From the NCBI GenBank assembly GCA_017853275.1, contig JAFMJV010000008.1:20530-84529 (forward strand): DNA of 64,000 nt. Direction: 5' to 3'. Within the stretch, counting starts at the first letter, position 1; the number at the start of each line of letters is the position of its first letter. The notes below the pieces were generated by a model. That model searched no databases. It was not told the origin of the DNA and saw only the letters and a program-made list of their open reading frames with translations. The position numbers and the translations under genes were made by a program. Of the stretch, positions 9,386 through 17,843 are shown piece after piece. The stretch is from Chloroflexota bacterium. GTDB taxonomy: Bacteria > Chloroflexota > Limnocylindria > Limnocylindrales > CSP1-4.

Positions 9386-9559
9386 TCAGATCTGCGAGCC
9401 GACGCTCGAGAGGATCGAGGAGATCTGGGTGCCAAGGAAGATGAGGGCCGCGATCGCGATGACGGCGATGAGGGCGAGGATGAGGGCGTACTCGGCGAGG
9501 CCCTGGCCCTTCTCGTCGCGGTTCGTGAGGGCGGTGATCCAGCTGCTGATGAGCGCCAT
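9386..9559 (-). CDS. Flp-family type IVb pilin
   Basis: A 57-residue protein, too short for the ORF track. It reads MALISSWITALTNRDEKG, then QGLAEYALILALIAVIAIAA, then a short tail ending SSVGSQI. This is the Flp prepilin layout: short leader, G/Q cleavage site for a prepilin peptidase, Glu at mature position 5 with the following Tyr, and a hydrophobic assembly helix. The product would be the subunit of a Tad-type pilus used for attachment. GGAGGA lies eight bases before the ATG. No tad assembly genes are in the window, so the pilin gene sits apart from its machinery, or the machinery is just elsewhere. Confidence 0.9.
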   Translation of the reverse strand: MALISSWITALTNRDEKGQGLAEYALILALIAVIAIAALIFLGTQISSILSSVGSQI

Positions 9560-9676
9560 GTCCGTGTTCCTCCAGATGATTGGGATGGATGAGAACTGAG
9601 CGCAGAATGCCTTCCCCGCTCAGGGGGGAGTATGGCCCGATGGTCCGGTGCGGTGGTAGGACTCTCGGCGAGCTCC

Positions 9677-10618
9677 TCAGGCCGGTCCGTCGAGGAGCGC
9701 GAGGACCGGGACGAGCCGCTCGATCCCGGCGGGCGTGATCGGGTCCATGACGAGCTGGACCTCCGCGATCCCCTCCCGGGCATACGCGCGCAACGTCTCC
9801 GCGATCGCCTCCGGGCTCCCGGTGAGCGGGCGCACCTGGTGCCGGTCCACATCGCGCGAGGTGTCGCCGCCGCCCTCCCAGCGGAGGAAGACCGCGACCG
9901 TGCGGACGACGGTCGCCGGGTCCCGGCCCACCTCCCGGCAGGCGTCGTCCACGAGCGCGCGCATCGCCGGGATCCCGTCCGGCGTGTTCCCGTAGTAGCC
10001 GGTCCAGGCGTTCCACGCGGCCACGTGCGGCATCGTGATCCGGAGCATCCGCGGTCCGATCGAGCCGACCATGAGCGGCGGGCCGCCGGGGCGCGGGCCG
10101 CGCGGGAGGAGCTCGCAGTCGCGCATCGTGTAGAAGCGTCCCGCGAAGTCGATGCGCCCCTCGGCGAGGAGCGTGCGCACGATCGTGAAGGCCTCCTCGA
10201 AGCGCGAGACGAGGTGGTCCACGGGGAGGTCGAGCGCCCGCAGCTCCGCCTCGTTCCAGCCTGCGCCGAGCCCGAGGATGAAGCGGCCGCCGGAGATCTC
10301 GTCGATCATCGTGGCCATCCGGGCGAGGATCCCCGGCCGGTGGAAGACGGTCGCCGCCACGAGCGGGCCGATCTCGATCCGCTCCGTCACGGCCGCGATC
10401 GCGGCGAGCTGCGTCCACGCGTCCCAGGGGCCGCGCGTCCCCGTCTCCGTGCGGTAGAGATGGTGGTCACCCACCCACAGCGAATCGAGACCGATCTCCT
10501 CCGCCAGGCGCGCCATCGTGCGCAGCTCCGCCCAGCGCGGCTCGTACTCCACCTCCGGGAGCTGGACCCCCACGCGCAGGGGCCGCAGGGCGGAGACCCG
10601 GCTTCGTCCGAACGTCAT
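9677..10618 (-). CDS. LLM-class (luciferase-like) F420-dependent oxidoreductase
   Basis: A 313-residue TIM-barrel protein of the bacterial luciferase-like family. Typical elements: RVGVQLPEVEYEPRWAEL at the N-terminus, IGLDSLWVGDHH, IEIGPLVAATVFHRPGILARMATMIDEISGGRFILGLGAGWNE, and GGPPLMVGSIGPRMLRI. The DEISGGRFILGLGAGW block is characteristic of enzymes that use coenzyme F420 (some relatives use FMN). Substrate unknown. A second, more distant LLM protein lies at 49249-50187, supporting F420 use in this organism. It stands between the lone pilin gene and a divergent exonuclease gene. Confidence 0.85.
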   Translation of the reverse strand: MTFGRSRVSALRPLRVGVQLPEVEYEPRWAELRTMARLAEEIGLDSLWVGDHHLYRTETGTRGPWDAWTQLAAIAAVTERIEIGPLVAATVFHRPGILARMATMIDEISGGRFILGLGAGWNEAELRALDLPVDHLVSRFEEAFTIVRTLLAEGRIDFAGRFYTMRDCELLPRGPRPGGPPLMVGSIGPRMLRITMPHVAAWNAWTGYYGNTPDGIPAMRALVDDACREVGRDPATVVRTVAVFLRWEGGGDTSRDVDRHQVRPLTGSPEAIAETLRAYAREGIAEVQLVMDPITPAGIERLVPVLALLDGPA

Positions 10619-10698
10619 CGTGCGTGCTCCCGCTCGCGTCCCGCGCGCCCGTGCGCCCGGTCACCACGCCGGAGCGTACATCGGGCAGGATTCGGCAG

Positions 10699-11280
10699 GT
10701 GACCCGCACCCCGCACCCCGAGGTCCTCGTCAGCGTGGACGTGGAGACCTCCGGCCCCACGCCCGGCACCGGGAGCCTGATCGCGCTCGGTGCCTGCCTC
10801 GTGGTGGCGCCCGGGGAGACCTTCTACCGCGAGATCCACCCCGTGGAGGGGATCCCCTGGGACCGGGCGACAGAGCGGATCCATCGCCTCACGCGGCCGA
10901 TCCTCGCGGAGCGCGGCGTCCCGCCGGCGGACGCGATGAGCGATCTCGTGGCGTGGCTCGGCCGGGTCGCCCCGGCGCCGGCGCGCCCGGTCTTCGTGGG
11001 CTTCAACGCGCCCTTCGACTGGATGTTCGTGGCGGACTACCTCCACCGCTTCACGGGCGACAACCCGTTCGGCTACGGCGCGCTCGACCTGAAGGCGGTC
11101 TACCTGGGGCGGCACGGGGTGACGCGCTGGTCCGAGACGACCCAGCAGCACGTGCGCCGGATCCACCCCATCGCGCAGCGGCATACGCACCACGCGCTGG
11201 AGGACGCCGTGGAGCAGGCGGAGCTGGCGCGGCGCCTGCTCGGGCTGCCGGAGCCGGAGCCGGGCGCGCCGGCCCCCTGA
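10699..11280 (+). CDS. 3'-5' exonuclease, DnaQ-like fold
   Basis: A 193-residue protein. The exonuclease motifs are in order: Exo I VSVDVETSGPTPGTGSLIALGAC (the Asp/Glu pair DxE), Exo II FVGFNAPFDWMFV, and Exo III THHALEDAVEQAELARRLL (the HxAxxD type of DEDDh enzymes). Such proteins trim DNA or RNA from the 3' end with two metal ions; without a polymerase domain it could act in repair, RNA turnover or nucleotide housekeeping. The start is taken at GTG 10699, where homology begins; the ORF track runs further upstream across the divergent LLM gene start. It is convergent with fabI. Confidence 0.85.
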   Translation: MTRTPHPEVLVSVDVETSGPTPGTGSLIALGACLVVAPGETFYREIHPVEGIPWDRATERIHRLTRPILAERGVPPADAMSDLVAWLGRVAPAPARPVFVGFNAPFDWMFVADYLHRFTGDNPFGYGALDLKAVYLGRHGVTRWSETTQQHVRRIHPIAQRHTHHALEDAVEQAELARRLLGLPEPEPGAPAP

Positions 11281-11294
11281 GACGGGACGGGGGG

Positions 11295-12086
11295 TCAGCC
11301 CCCGAGCGCCTCGGCGTTCGGCACGCCGATGATGTTGTAGCCACCGTCCACGTAGATCACCTCGCCGGTCACGCCGGCGGAGAGATCCGAGCACAGGTAG
11401 CGGGCCGCGTTGCCGCAGTCCTCGATCGTCACCGGGCGGCGGGTGGGGGTGATCTCCTGGAACTTCCGGTGGAGCGTCTTGAAGCCGCTCACGCCGGAGG
11501 CCGCGAGGGTCCGGATCGGCCCGGCGGAGATCGCGTTCACGCGGATCCCCTCCGGCCCGAGGTCGACCGCGAGATAGCGGACGCAGGCCTCCAGGGTCGC
11601 CTTGGCGACACCCATCACGTTGTAGTTCGCGACGACCTTCTCCGCCCCGTAGTAGGTGAGGGTGAGGATCGAGCCGCCGTTCGTCATCAGCGGCCGCGCC
11701 TCGCGGGCGAGCGCCACGAGCGAGTAGGCCGAGATGTCGATCGCGAGCTGGAAGCCGTCCCGCGAGGTGTTCACGAACTGGCCCTCGAGGTCCGCGCGGT
11801 TCGCGAAGGCGACCGCGTGGACGAGGATGTCCAGCGTCCCGTGGCGGGCCTGCCAGGCCTGCATCACGCGCTTGATCTCCTCGTCGCTCTGGACGTCGCA
11901 GGGCTCCACGAAGTCCGAGCCGATGCTCTCGGCGAGCGGGCGGACCCGCTTGTCCAGGAGGAACTCCATCGAGCTGAACCCGACGGTCGCGCCCTCCTCG
12001 TGGAGCGCCTTCGCGATGCCCCACGCGATGGAATGATCGTTCGCGACGCCGAAGACGAGCGCCTTCTTCCCCTCGAGCAGACCCAT
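11295..12086 (-). CDS. fabI: enoyl-[acyl-carrier-protein] reductase (NADH)
   Basis: A 263-residue short-chain dehydrogenase of the FabI group: [24 protein letters not shown] is the FabI-specific cofactor loop, and [19 protein letters not shown] holds the catalytic Tyr-x6-Lys arrangement. Further marks are [18 protein letters not shown] and [15 protein letters not shown] at the end. It reduces the enoyl-ACP double bond, the last step of each fatty acid elongation round. ATG 12086 is chosen over the track start at 12125 because GGAGGG lies directly upstream and the family begins MGLLEGK. The gene is divergent from the metallo-hydrolase, with 65 bases between their starts. Confidence 0.95.
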   Translation of the reverse strand: MGLLEGKKALVFGVANDHSIAWGIAKALHEEGATVGFSSMEFLLDKRVRPLAESIGSDFVEPCDVQSDEEIKRVMQAWQARHGTLDILVHAVAFANRADLEGQFVNTSRDGFQLAIDISAYSLVALAREARPLMTNGGSILTLTYYGAEKVVANYNVMGVAKATLEACVRYLAVDLGPEGIRVNAISAGPIRTLAASGVSGFKTLHRKFQEITPTRRPVTIEDCGNAARYLCSDLSAGVTGEVIYVDGGYNIIGVPNAEALGG

Positions 12087-12151
12087 GGGAACCTCCCTCC
12101 TTGCAGGGCGATAGCATCGCATCACCGACGCGAAGATGGCAGGGAGGTCCG

Positions 12152-13645
12152 ATGAAGCTCCGGTTCCTGGGCGCGGCGACCACCGTGACCGGCTCCCAGT
12201 TCCTGCTCACCACGGAGCGGGCGCGGGTGATCATCGACTGCGGGATGTTCCAGGGCGCGCCCGCGGAATCCGCCCGGAACCGCCTCCCGCTCGCCTACGA
12301 CCCGCGGACGATCGACGCGATCGTCCTCACCCACGCGCACCTCGATCACTGCGGCTACCTGCCCGTCGTCGTGCGCGAGGGATACGCGGGGACCGTCTGG
12401 ACGACCCACCCTTCCGTGGAGCTCGTGCGGCTCGTCCTCGTCGATTCGGGGAAGGTCCAGGCGGAGCAGGCCAAGGTCCGGCGGCGGCGGGCGAAGCAGG
12501 CGCTCCGCAACGGGGGCCCGGGCGCGCCGCCGCCGCGGGTGGCGGAGGGGGATGACCACGAGCGCGCGATGCGCGGGCAGCCGCCGGTCCTCCAGACCGA
12601 ATCGCTCGAGCCGCTCTATGACGTGGACGATGCGGAGGCCGCCTGCCTTCTCCTGCGCGGCACGGAGTACGCGACCCCGATCGAGGTCGCCCCGGGCGTC
12701 ACCGCCACCTTCCACGATGCCGGGCACATCCTCGGCTCCGCGATCATCGTGCTGGACGTGGAGGAGGGCGGGACGACCCGGCGGATCGTCTTCTCCGGGG
12801 ACCTCGGCCGGCCCGGGACGCCGATCCTGCGCGACCCGGAATCGATCATGGGCGGCGCGGACGTCGTCGTGATGGAGACCACCTACGGCGGGCGCGAGCA
12901 CGAGGAGACGGATGAATCGGCGCGACTCCTCGCGGAGGCGGTGAACGCGGCAGCGTCCGGGCGGGGGGTCCTCCTCATCCCCGCCTTCGCGATCGGCCGG
13001 ACCCAGGAGATCGTCTGGGAGCTGGACCGGCTCGTGGCCGCCGGGGCGATCCCCCACGTCCCGCTCTACCTCGATTCGCCGATGGCGAGCTCGGCCTCCG
13101 ATATCTACCGCCGCTACCCGGGCTACTACGACGAGGAGACCTTCCGGCTCCTCCAGGCCGGGGAGACGCCGCTCGACTATCCGGGCCAGGTGGTCGTCAC
13201 GGACGGCGCCGAGTCGCGCGCGATCCGGAAGCGGCCGCGGCCGATGATCATCGTCGCCTCGAGCGGGATGCTCACCGGCGGCCGGGTCGTGGGCCACCTG
13301 CGCGACCTCATCGACGACCCGTCCGCGATCCTCCTCTTCGTGGGCTACCAGGGCGAGGGGACGCTCGGCGCCCACCTCCAGGCGGGCGCCCGGCAGGTCT
13401 GGCTGGACGGGGAGCAGCGTCCGGTCCGGTGCGCGATCCGGACGATCTCCGGCTTCTCCGCGCACGCGGACGAATCGGAGCTCCTCGACTGGCTCGGATC
13501 GCTGGCCCGCGCGACGCGGAAGCCGCAGCGCGTCTTCCTCGTCCACGGTGACCCGGACGCGGCGGAAGCGATCGAGCCCAAGGTCCAGGCGCTCGGGCTG
13601 GCGACCCACCGCCCGGCCTGGCGCGAGGAGGTCGAGCTCCCCTGA
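12152..13645 (+). CDS. beta-CASP metallo-beta-lactamase-fold RNase/hydrolase
   Basis: A 497-residue protein from ATG 12152 with AGGGAGG upstream. It opens [19 protein letters not shown] and carries the zinc motif HAHLDHCG (HxHxDH), a later [11 protein letters not shown] histidine, [13 protein letters not shown] with the bridging Asp, and the beta-CASP region [52 protein letters not shown] and [17 protein letters not shown]. These are the complete motifs of archaeal/bacterial CPSF-like RNases that cleave RNA. The N-terminal KH domains of archaeal CPSF are missing, as usual for the short bacterial group. Confidence 0.93.
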   Translation: MKLRFLGAATTVTGSQFLLTTERARVIIDCGMFQGAPAESARNRLPLAYDPRTIDAIVLTHAHLDHCGYLPVVVREGYAGTVWTTHPSVELVRLVLVDSGKVQAEQAKVRRRRAKQALRNGGPGAPPPRVAEGDDHERAMRGQPPVLQTESLEPLYDVDDAEAACLLLRGTEYATPIEVAPGVTATFHDAGHILGSAIIVLDVEEGGTTRRIVFSGDLGRPGTPILRDPESIMGGADVVVMETTYGGREHEETDESARLLAEAVNAAASGRGVLLIPAFAIGRTQEIVWELDRLVAAGAIPHVPLYLDSPMASSASDIYRRYPGYYDEETFRLLQAGETPLDYPGQVVVTDGAESRAIRKRPRPMIIVASSGMLTGGRVVGHLRDLIDDPSAILLFVGYQGEGTLGAHLQAGARQVWLDGEQRPVRCAIRTISGFSAHADESELLDWLGSLARATRKPQRVFLVHGDPDAAEAIEPKVQALGLATHRPAWREEVELP

Positions 13646-13661
13646 GCGGCGCAGCGCCCCC

Positions 13662-15323
13662 TCAGTGGGGGTGGTCGTCCCCGTAGACGCCCGCCATCCC
13701 GGCCGCCGAGTCCGGCGCGATGTCCACGGGACGCACGCCGCGCAGGCCCGGGGCGTCCGCCGGCCAGGCAGCGAACCCGCCCCGGAGCTCCTGACCGGCG
13801 AGCGGGTCGCGCGGCAGCCCGTCCCTCCACACGACGACTCCGGGAAGCCCGAGGTCCGGGCGGATGATCCGGGCGATCCCGTCCCCGGGCGCCGCGGCGG
13901 GGAGGGCGGCACCGATCCGGATCGTCGCCTGGGCACGGACGCTCCCGCGGTCCGCGAGAGTGCGCTCGCCACGCATCCGGACGTCGAGGAGGACGGTCCA
14001 GTCACCGGGCGCGGGCGGGAGCGGAAGCCCCGTGAGGACGGCTTCCACGGCATCGCCCGGGGCGATCCCGTTCGGGAGCGGGACCTCTCCGAGGAGGAGG
14101 CCGCGCCCGGGGCGCGCGTAGTAGAGCGGTTCCGCAGGGACGATCCGTGCCTCCAGGACCCAGCCCGCGGAGGGGACCGTCCCCGTGTTCACGACCCGGG
14201 CCGAGAGGTCGGCGGTGGCGCCGGGCTCGGCCGTGGCCGGGGGATCGAGAAGCTCCATCCGGACGGCGAGACGGCGCTCGGAGAGGAAGCGGGCGATCCC
14301 CTCGAAGTAGGCCGCTGCGAGCGCCGTCCGGACCTCCGGACGACTGAGGACGCGCAGCTCCGCGGGGTCGTCCATGAAGAGCGACTCCACGAGGACCGAG
14401 GGCATGAGGGCGGGACGCGGCATGACCCGCCGGCTCCAGGGGCGGACCGATGCGAAGTCCCACGAGCGGACGCCCCGGTCCGTGGGCGACCAGCGCCGGT
14501 CCGCGAAGGGAGCGAGGTGGCGGAGGTGGGCCGCCTGGATCGCCCGGGCGAGATCCACCCCCTCCGGGCTCCAGGTCCGATGACGGTTCGTGTAGGTCTC
14601 CGTCCCACGCACACAGTGGCAACCGTAGGCGTTGTTCATGAGGGTGACGAAGAGGGCAGCCTGGGCACCGTTCGCGATGTCGTTGCGGATGACGAGCTCG
14701 TCCCCGTGATCCACGATCCCGTTCCCGCTCACGTCCCGGCGCGGGAGGTTCACCGCGCGGTCGGCGGTCCGCGTCATGACGACCTCGATCCCGCTCGCCT
14801 CGAGCATCGCCCGCAGCTGGAGGCCGATGTCCAGGTTCGCGTCCGATTCCCGCCTGCCGCCATAGACGGCTCCGGAGTCCGGTCCCCCGTGACCGGGATT
14901 GAGCGCCACGACGATCCGGCCGGGGGCGGGGGGATAGGGGACGAGGGCGGCCCTCGCCACGATCCGCTCGACCCGGACCGGCCCGTCGCCCCCGCCGGCG
15001 ACGAGCTCCACGCGCCACGGCCCCTCCGGGACGAGCGCCCCTGCGTCGTCCCGGCCATCCCAGCTGAAGAGGTGACTCCCCGCCGCGTGGGGAAGGTCGG
15101 CGGCGAGCGTGCGGACCGGCGTCCCATCCCAGCGGAGGATCCGGAGCCCGATCGTGGCCGGATCGCGGAGGGTCACCGTGAGGCGGATCGCATCGTGGGG
15201 GGCGGGCGCATCCGTCACGAGCGGCGAGCCGCTCGTGACGAGGCGGACGGGTGGCTCGCCGGCCACGGCCGGGGCTCCGCCGGCCACGAGGAGAAGGACG
15301 AGGGCGAGGAGGGCCGCGCGCAT
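13662..15323 (-). CDS. secreted N-acetylmuramoyl-L-alanine amidase
   Basis: About 553 residues beginning with a signal peptide (MRAALLALVLLLVAGGAPAVAG). A FlgD-like Ig segment follows (ILRWDGTPVRTL, HLFSWDGRDDAG), then an amidase_3 domain: VVALNPGHGGPDSGAVYGGRRES with the zinc His, VVMTRTADRAVNL, and MPSVLVESLFMDD supplying the acidic residue. The tail after about residue 370 is beta-rich and Ig-like. The family cuts the amide bond between MurNAc and L-alanine in peptidoglycan during division or remodelling. The track start at 15404 is replaced by ATG 15323, because the signal peptide starts there and TACCCT sits seven bases upstream. Confidence 0.88.
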   Translation of the reverse strand: MRAALLALVLLLVAGGAPAVAGEPPVRLVTSGSPLVTDAPAPHDAIRLTVTLRDPATIGLRILRWDGTPVRTLAADLPHAAGSHLFSWDGRDDAGALVPEGPWRVELVAGGGDGPVRVERIVARAALVPYPPAPGRIVVALNPGHGGPDSGAVYGGRRESDANLDIGLQLRAMLEASGIEVVMTRTADRAVNLPRRDVSGNGIVDHGDELVIRNDIANGAQAALFVTLMNNAYGCHCVRGTETYTNRHRTWSPEGVDLARAIQAAHLRHLAPFADRRWSPTDRGVRSWDFASVRPWSRRVMPRPALMPSVLVESLFMDDPAELRVLSRPEVRTALAAAYFEGIARFLSERRLAVRMELLDPPATAEPGATADLSARVVNTGTVPSAGWVLEARIVPAEPLYYARPGRGLLLGEVPLPNGIAPGDAVEAVLTGLPLPPAPGDWTVLLDVRMRGERTLADRGSVRAQATIRIGAALPAAAPGDGIARIIRPDLGLPGVVVWRDGLPRDPLAGQELRGGFAAWPADAPGLRGVRPVDIAPDSAAGMAGVYGDDHPH

Positions 15324-15330
15324 CGGCGCG

Positions 15331-15336
15331 AGGGTA
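15331..15336 (-). promoter_or_regulatory. -10 box TACCCT, leaderless start of the amidase gene
   Basis: TACCCT on the minus strand lies seven bases before the amidase ATG, with no Shine-Dalgarno sequence, matching the leaderless pattern seen throughout the window. Confidence 0.55.
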
Positions 15337-15430
15337 GCACCGGGACCCGGCCCCGGACCTTCGGCGGATGGGGCCCCCGGCCGCGGTCCGCTAGAGTGGC
15401 CCACGGAAGGACCCGTACCCGCGAGGAACC

Positions 15431-17818
15431 GTGACCGATCGGCTGCGCCCCAGGAACCACCGGATCATCGCGCTGCTCGTCGCCGTCCTCCTCGTCGCGG
15501 GCCTCGCGCCGGCCGGCGTCGCAGGTGCCGGGAAGCAGCTCGGCGCCCCGGTCAGCCCGTGGGTCGTCCTCCTCGCGATGGACTCCGGTCTGACGCGCGG
15601 CGAGACCCGGCGGACGACCCGCGTGGAAGGCCTCGCGATCGCCACGGCGCGGGCTGCGGCGGCGGGCTCGGCGATCGACCGGCTCGAGGCGGCCCTCGGC
15701 TTCCGCGCGACCCAGCGCTACGGATGGGCGGTCGCGGGCTTCGGGGCACGCCTCACCGCACAGCAGGTGGCCGCGCTCCGGCGGATGCCGGAGGTCCGCT
15801 CCGTGGAGCGGGACCGGACCCTCCGGGTCACCGCACAGACGGTCCCCACGGGGATCCGGCGCGCCCGGGCGACCCCCTCCGGCCCGCCGCTCACGGTGGG
15901 CACGAACGTGGCGGTCGTGGATACCGGCATCTCCCTCTGGGAGACCGGGACCGGCTGGCTCCACGACGGGGAGCTGAACATCGCCGGCGGCATGAACGCG
16001 GTCACCCCGAGCGCGGTCCCCTGTGCCAGCCGGACCGGCACGCAGAGCAGCTACCAGGACGGGTACGGGCACGGGACCCACGTGGCGGGGACGATCGGCG
16101 CGGTGGATAACTCCACCGGCGTCGTGGGTGTGGCACCCGGCGCCCCGCTCTGGTCCGTGAAGGTCTTCGACGACCGCGGCTACGGCTCGAACGGATCGGT
16201 CCTGTGCGGCCTGGACTGGATCGCCGCCCGGAACGCGACCGTGGCGGCCGGGGACCGGATCCGGGTCGTGAACATGAGCCTCGCCGGGTCGGGCTTCGGC
16301 TCGGACGGATGTGGCAACCCGGATGCGGGCGCGATGGAAGCGGCGATCTGCGAGCTCTCGGACGAGGCGCTCGTCGTGGTCGCCGCGGGGAACAGCCGGG
16401 ACGACACGACGTGGTTCGCCCCTGCCGCCTTCGACGCCTCCTTCACCGTCTCCGCGCTCTCGGACTACGACGGCCTCCCGGGCGGGCTCGCGGAGCGGAC
16501 CTGCCTGGCGGGCGCCGAGGCGCCGGATGACACCTTCGCCGACTTCAGCAACTACGGGACCGCGGTCGACCTGATCGCCCCGGGCACCTGCATCGCATCC
16601 ACGGACATGAGCTTCCGTGGCGGGGTCGTCGTGATGAGCGGCACCTCGATGGCCACGCCCCATGTCGCGGGTGCGGCCGCGCGCTACTGGCAGATCCACC
16701 CCGGCGCGTCACCGGGAGAGGTCCGGACGCGCCTGGTCGCGTCGGCGAGCTACGACTGGGATGCCGATACGGATCCGGGCCTGACGGAGCTCGCGAACGA
16801 CGACCCGGACCGCCTGCTCGACCTCGCCGCCCTGCTCGCGGGGACGCCGGGGATCGAGATCGGGACGGTTCCCCGGACGATCGTCGCCCGGCCCGGCCAG
16901 ACGAACATCCCGGTCACGATCGGCATCGCCCGGAGCGGTGGGTATACGGGGGCAGTGACCCTCGGCCGCGGGAGCCTGCCGTCGGGGATCGCGAGCGCGA
17001 CCCTCGGCGCTGGTGGCTCGGTCCCGGCGGGCGAGACCGGCTCCGCGCTCATCTCATCCCTCATCCTCGGGGTGAGCGCGGGCGCCTCGGAGGGGGCGCG
17101 GACGCTCACCATCGAAGCGACGGGGAACGGCGTGAGCTCCGCCACCACGGAGCTGGAGATCGTCGTGGACGGGACCGGGCCGGTGGTGGGGGACCCCTGG
17201 CCGCAGATCCGGCTCGCGCGGGCGAAGAGCAAGTCGACCGCGCTCGCCGACCTGGCCTTCAGCGTCTCGGACCCGATCGCGGGCGTGGAGTCGATCGAGG
17301 TGGAGAGGCGCGTGAACGGGGGCACCTGGGCGGGGCTCGGGCGACTCGCGTCGCGCGCCGATTCGGCCGTGGTCCGGCTCACCCCGGGTGTCGTCACGGA
17401 GCTCCGGATCGCGGCCCGGGATCGTGCCGGGAACATCACCCGGACGGACCCCCTGGCGACCACCCTCCTCTTCCACGAGAGCGACCTCTCCCCGGTGGTC
17501 CGGTCCGCCGGCTGGGTCCGGCGCGGGGTGGGTACGGCGAGCGGTGGCGCCCGTCTCGTCACGCTCAAGGCGGGCCGGACGCTGACCCTCCCCGTCGAGG
17601 GCGGCAGCGTGGGGATCTCGGCGCTCGCCGGGGCGACCCAGGGCCGCTTCCGGGTCTTCGTGGACGGGACGCGGGTCGCCACCGTGGACCTCGCCGGTCC
17701 GGGCGGGAACGGGAACCGTGTCGTCTGGGTGGGGACGCTCACCCCCGGCCCCCACACGCTGCGGATCGCGACCGCGGGCGGCCGAGTGGAGATCGACTCG
17801 ATCCTCGTCCTCGAGTGA
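15431..17818 (+). CDS. secreted subtilisin-like serine protease (S8)
   Basis: A 795-residue protein with a signal peptide (HRIIALLVAVLLVAGLAPAGVAG), a propeptide-like inhibitor region (about 35-140), and a complete S8 catalytic domain: Asp in VAVVDTGI near residue 160, His in GHGTHVAGTIGA near 212, Ser in MSGTSMATPHVAGAAA near 403. After about residue 470 come Ig-like beta domains and a terminal module RFRVFVDGTRVATVDLAG...VEIDSILVLE that matches the end of the GH25 protein at 3980-5986. The GTG at 15431 has GAGGA four bases upstream. TAGAGT at 15392-15397 could be the -10, giving a leader of roughly 30 bases. Likely an extracellular protease for nutrient peptides. Confidence 0.93.
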   Translation: MTDRLRPRNHRIIALLVAVLLVAGLAPAGVAGAGKQLGAPVSPWVVLLAMDSGLTRGETRRTTRVEGLAIATARAAAAGSAIDRLEAALGFRATQRYGWAVAGFGARLTAQQVAALRRMPEVRSVERDRTLRVTAQTVPTGIRRARATPSGPPLTVGTNVAVVDTGISLWETGTGWLHDGELNIAGGMNAVTPSAVPCASRTGTQSSYQDGYGHGTHVAGTIGAVDNSTGVVGVAPGAPLWSVKVFDDRGYGSNGSVLCGLDWIAARNATVAAGDRIRVVNMSLAGSGFGSDGCGNPDAGAMEAAICELSDEALVVVAAGNSRDDTTWFAPAAFDASFTVSALSDYDGLPGGLAERTCLAGAEAPDDTFADFSNYGTAVDLIAPGTCIASTDMSFRGGVVVMSGTSMATPHVAGAAARYWQIHPGASPGEVRTRLVASASYDWDADTDPGLTELANDDPDRLLDLAALLAGTPGIEIGTVPRTIVARPGQTNIPVTIGIARSGGYTGAVTLGRGSLPSGIASATLGAGGSVPAGETGSALISSLILGVSAGASEGARTLTIEATGNGVSSATTELEIVVDGTGPVVGDPWPQIRLARAKSKSTALADLAFSVSDPIAGVESIEVERRVNGGTWAGLGRLASRADSAVVRLTPGVVTELRIAARDRAGNITRTDPLATTLLFHESDLSPVVRSAGWVRRGVGTASGGARLVTLKAGRTLTLPVEGGSVGISALAGATQGRFRVFVDGTRVATVDLAGPGGNGNRVVWVGTLTPGPHTLRIATAGGRVEIDSILVLE

Positions 17819-17822
17819 GCGC

Positions 17823-17843
17823 GGCGGCCCGCCCGGGGCCGCC
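17823..17843. terminator. GC hairpin between subtilase and glgA
   Basis: GGCGGCCC and GGGCCGCC form a perfect 8-bp stem around a five-base loop in the 25-base gap between the two convergent stop codons. There is no T-run, so it may be a weak or Rho-assisted terminator. Confidence 0.4.
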
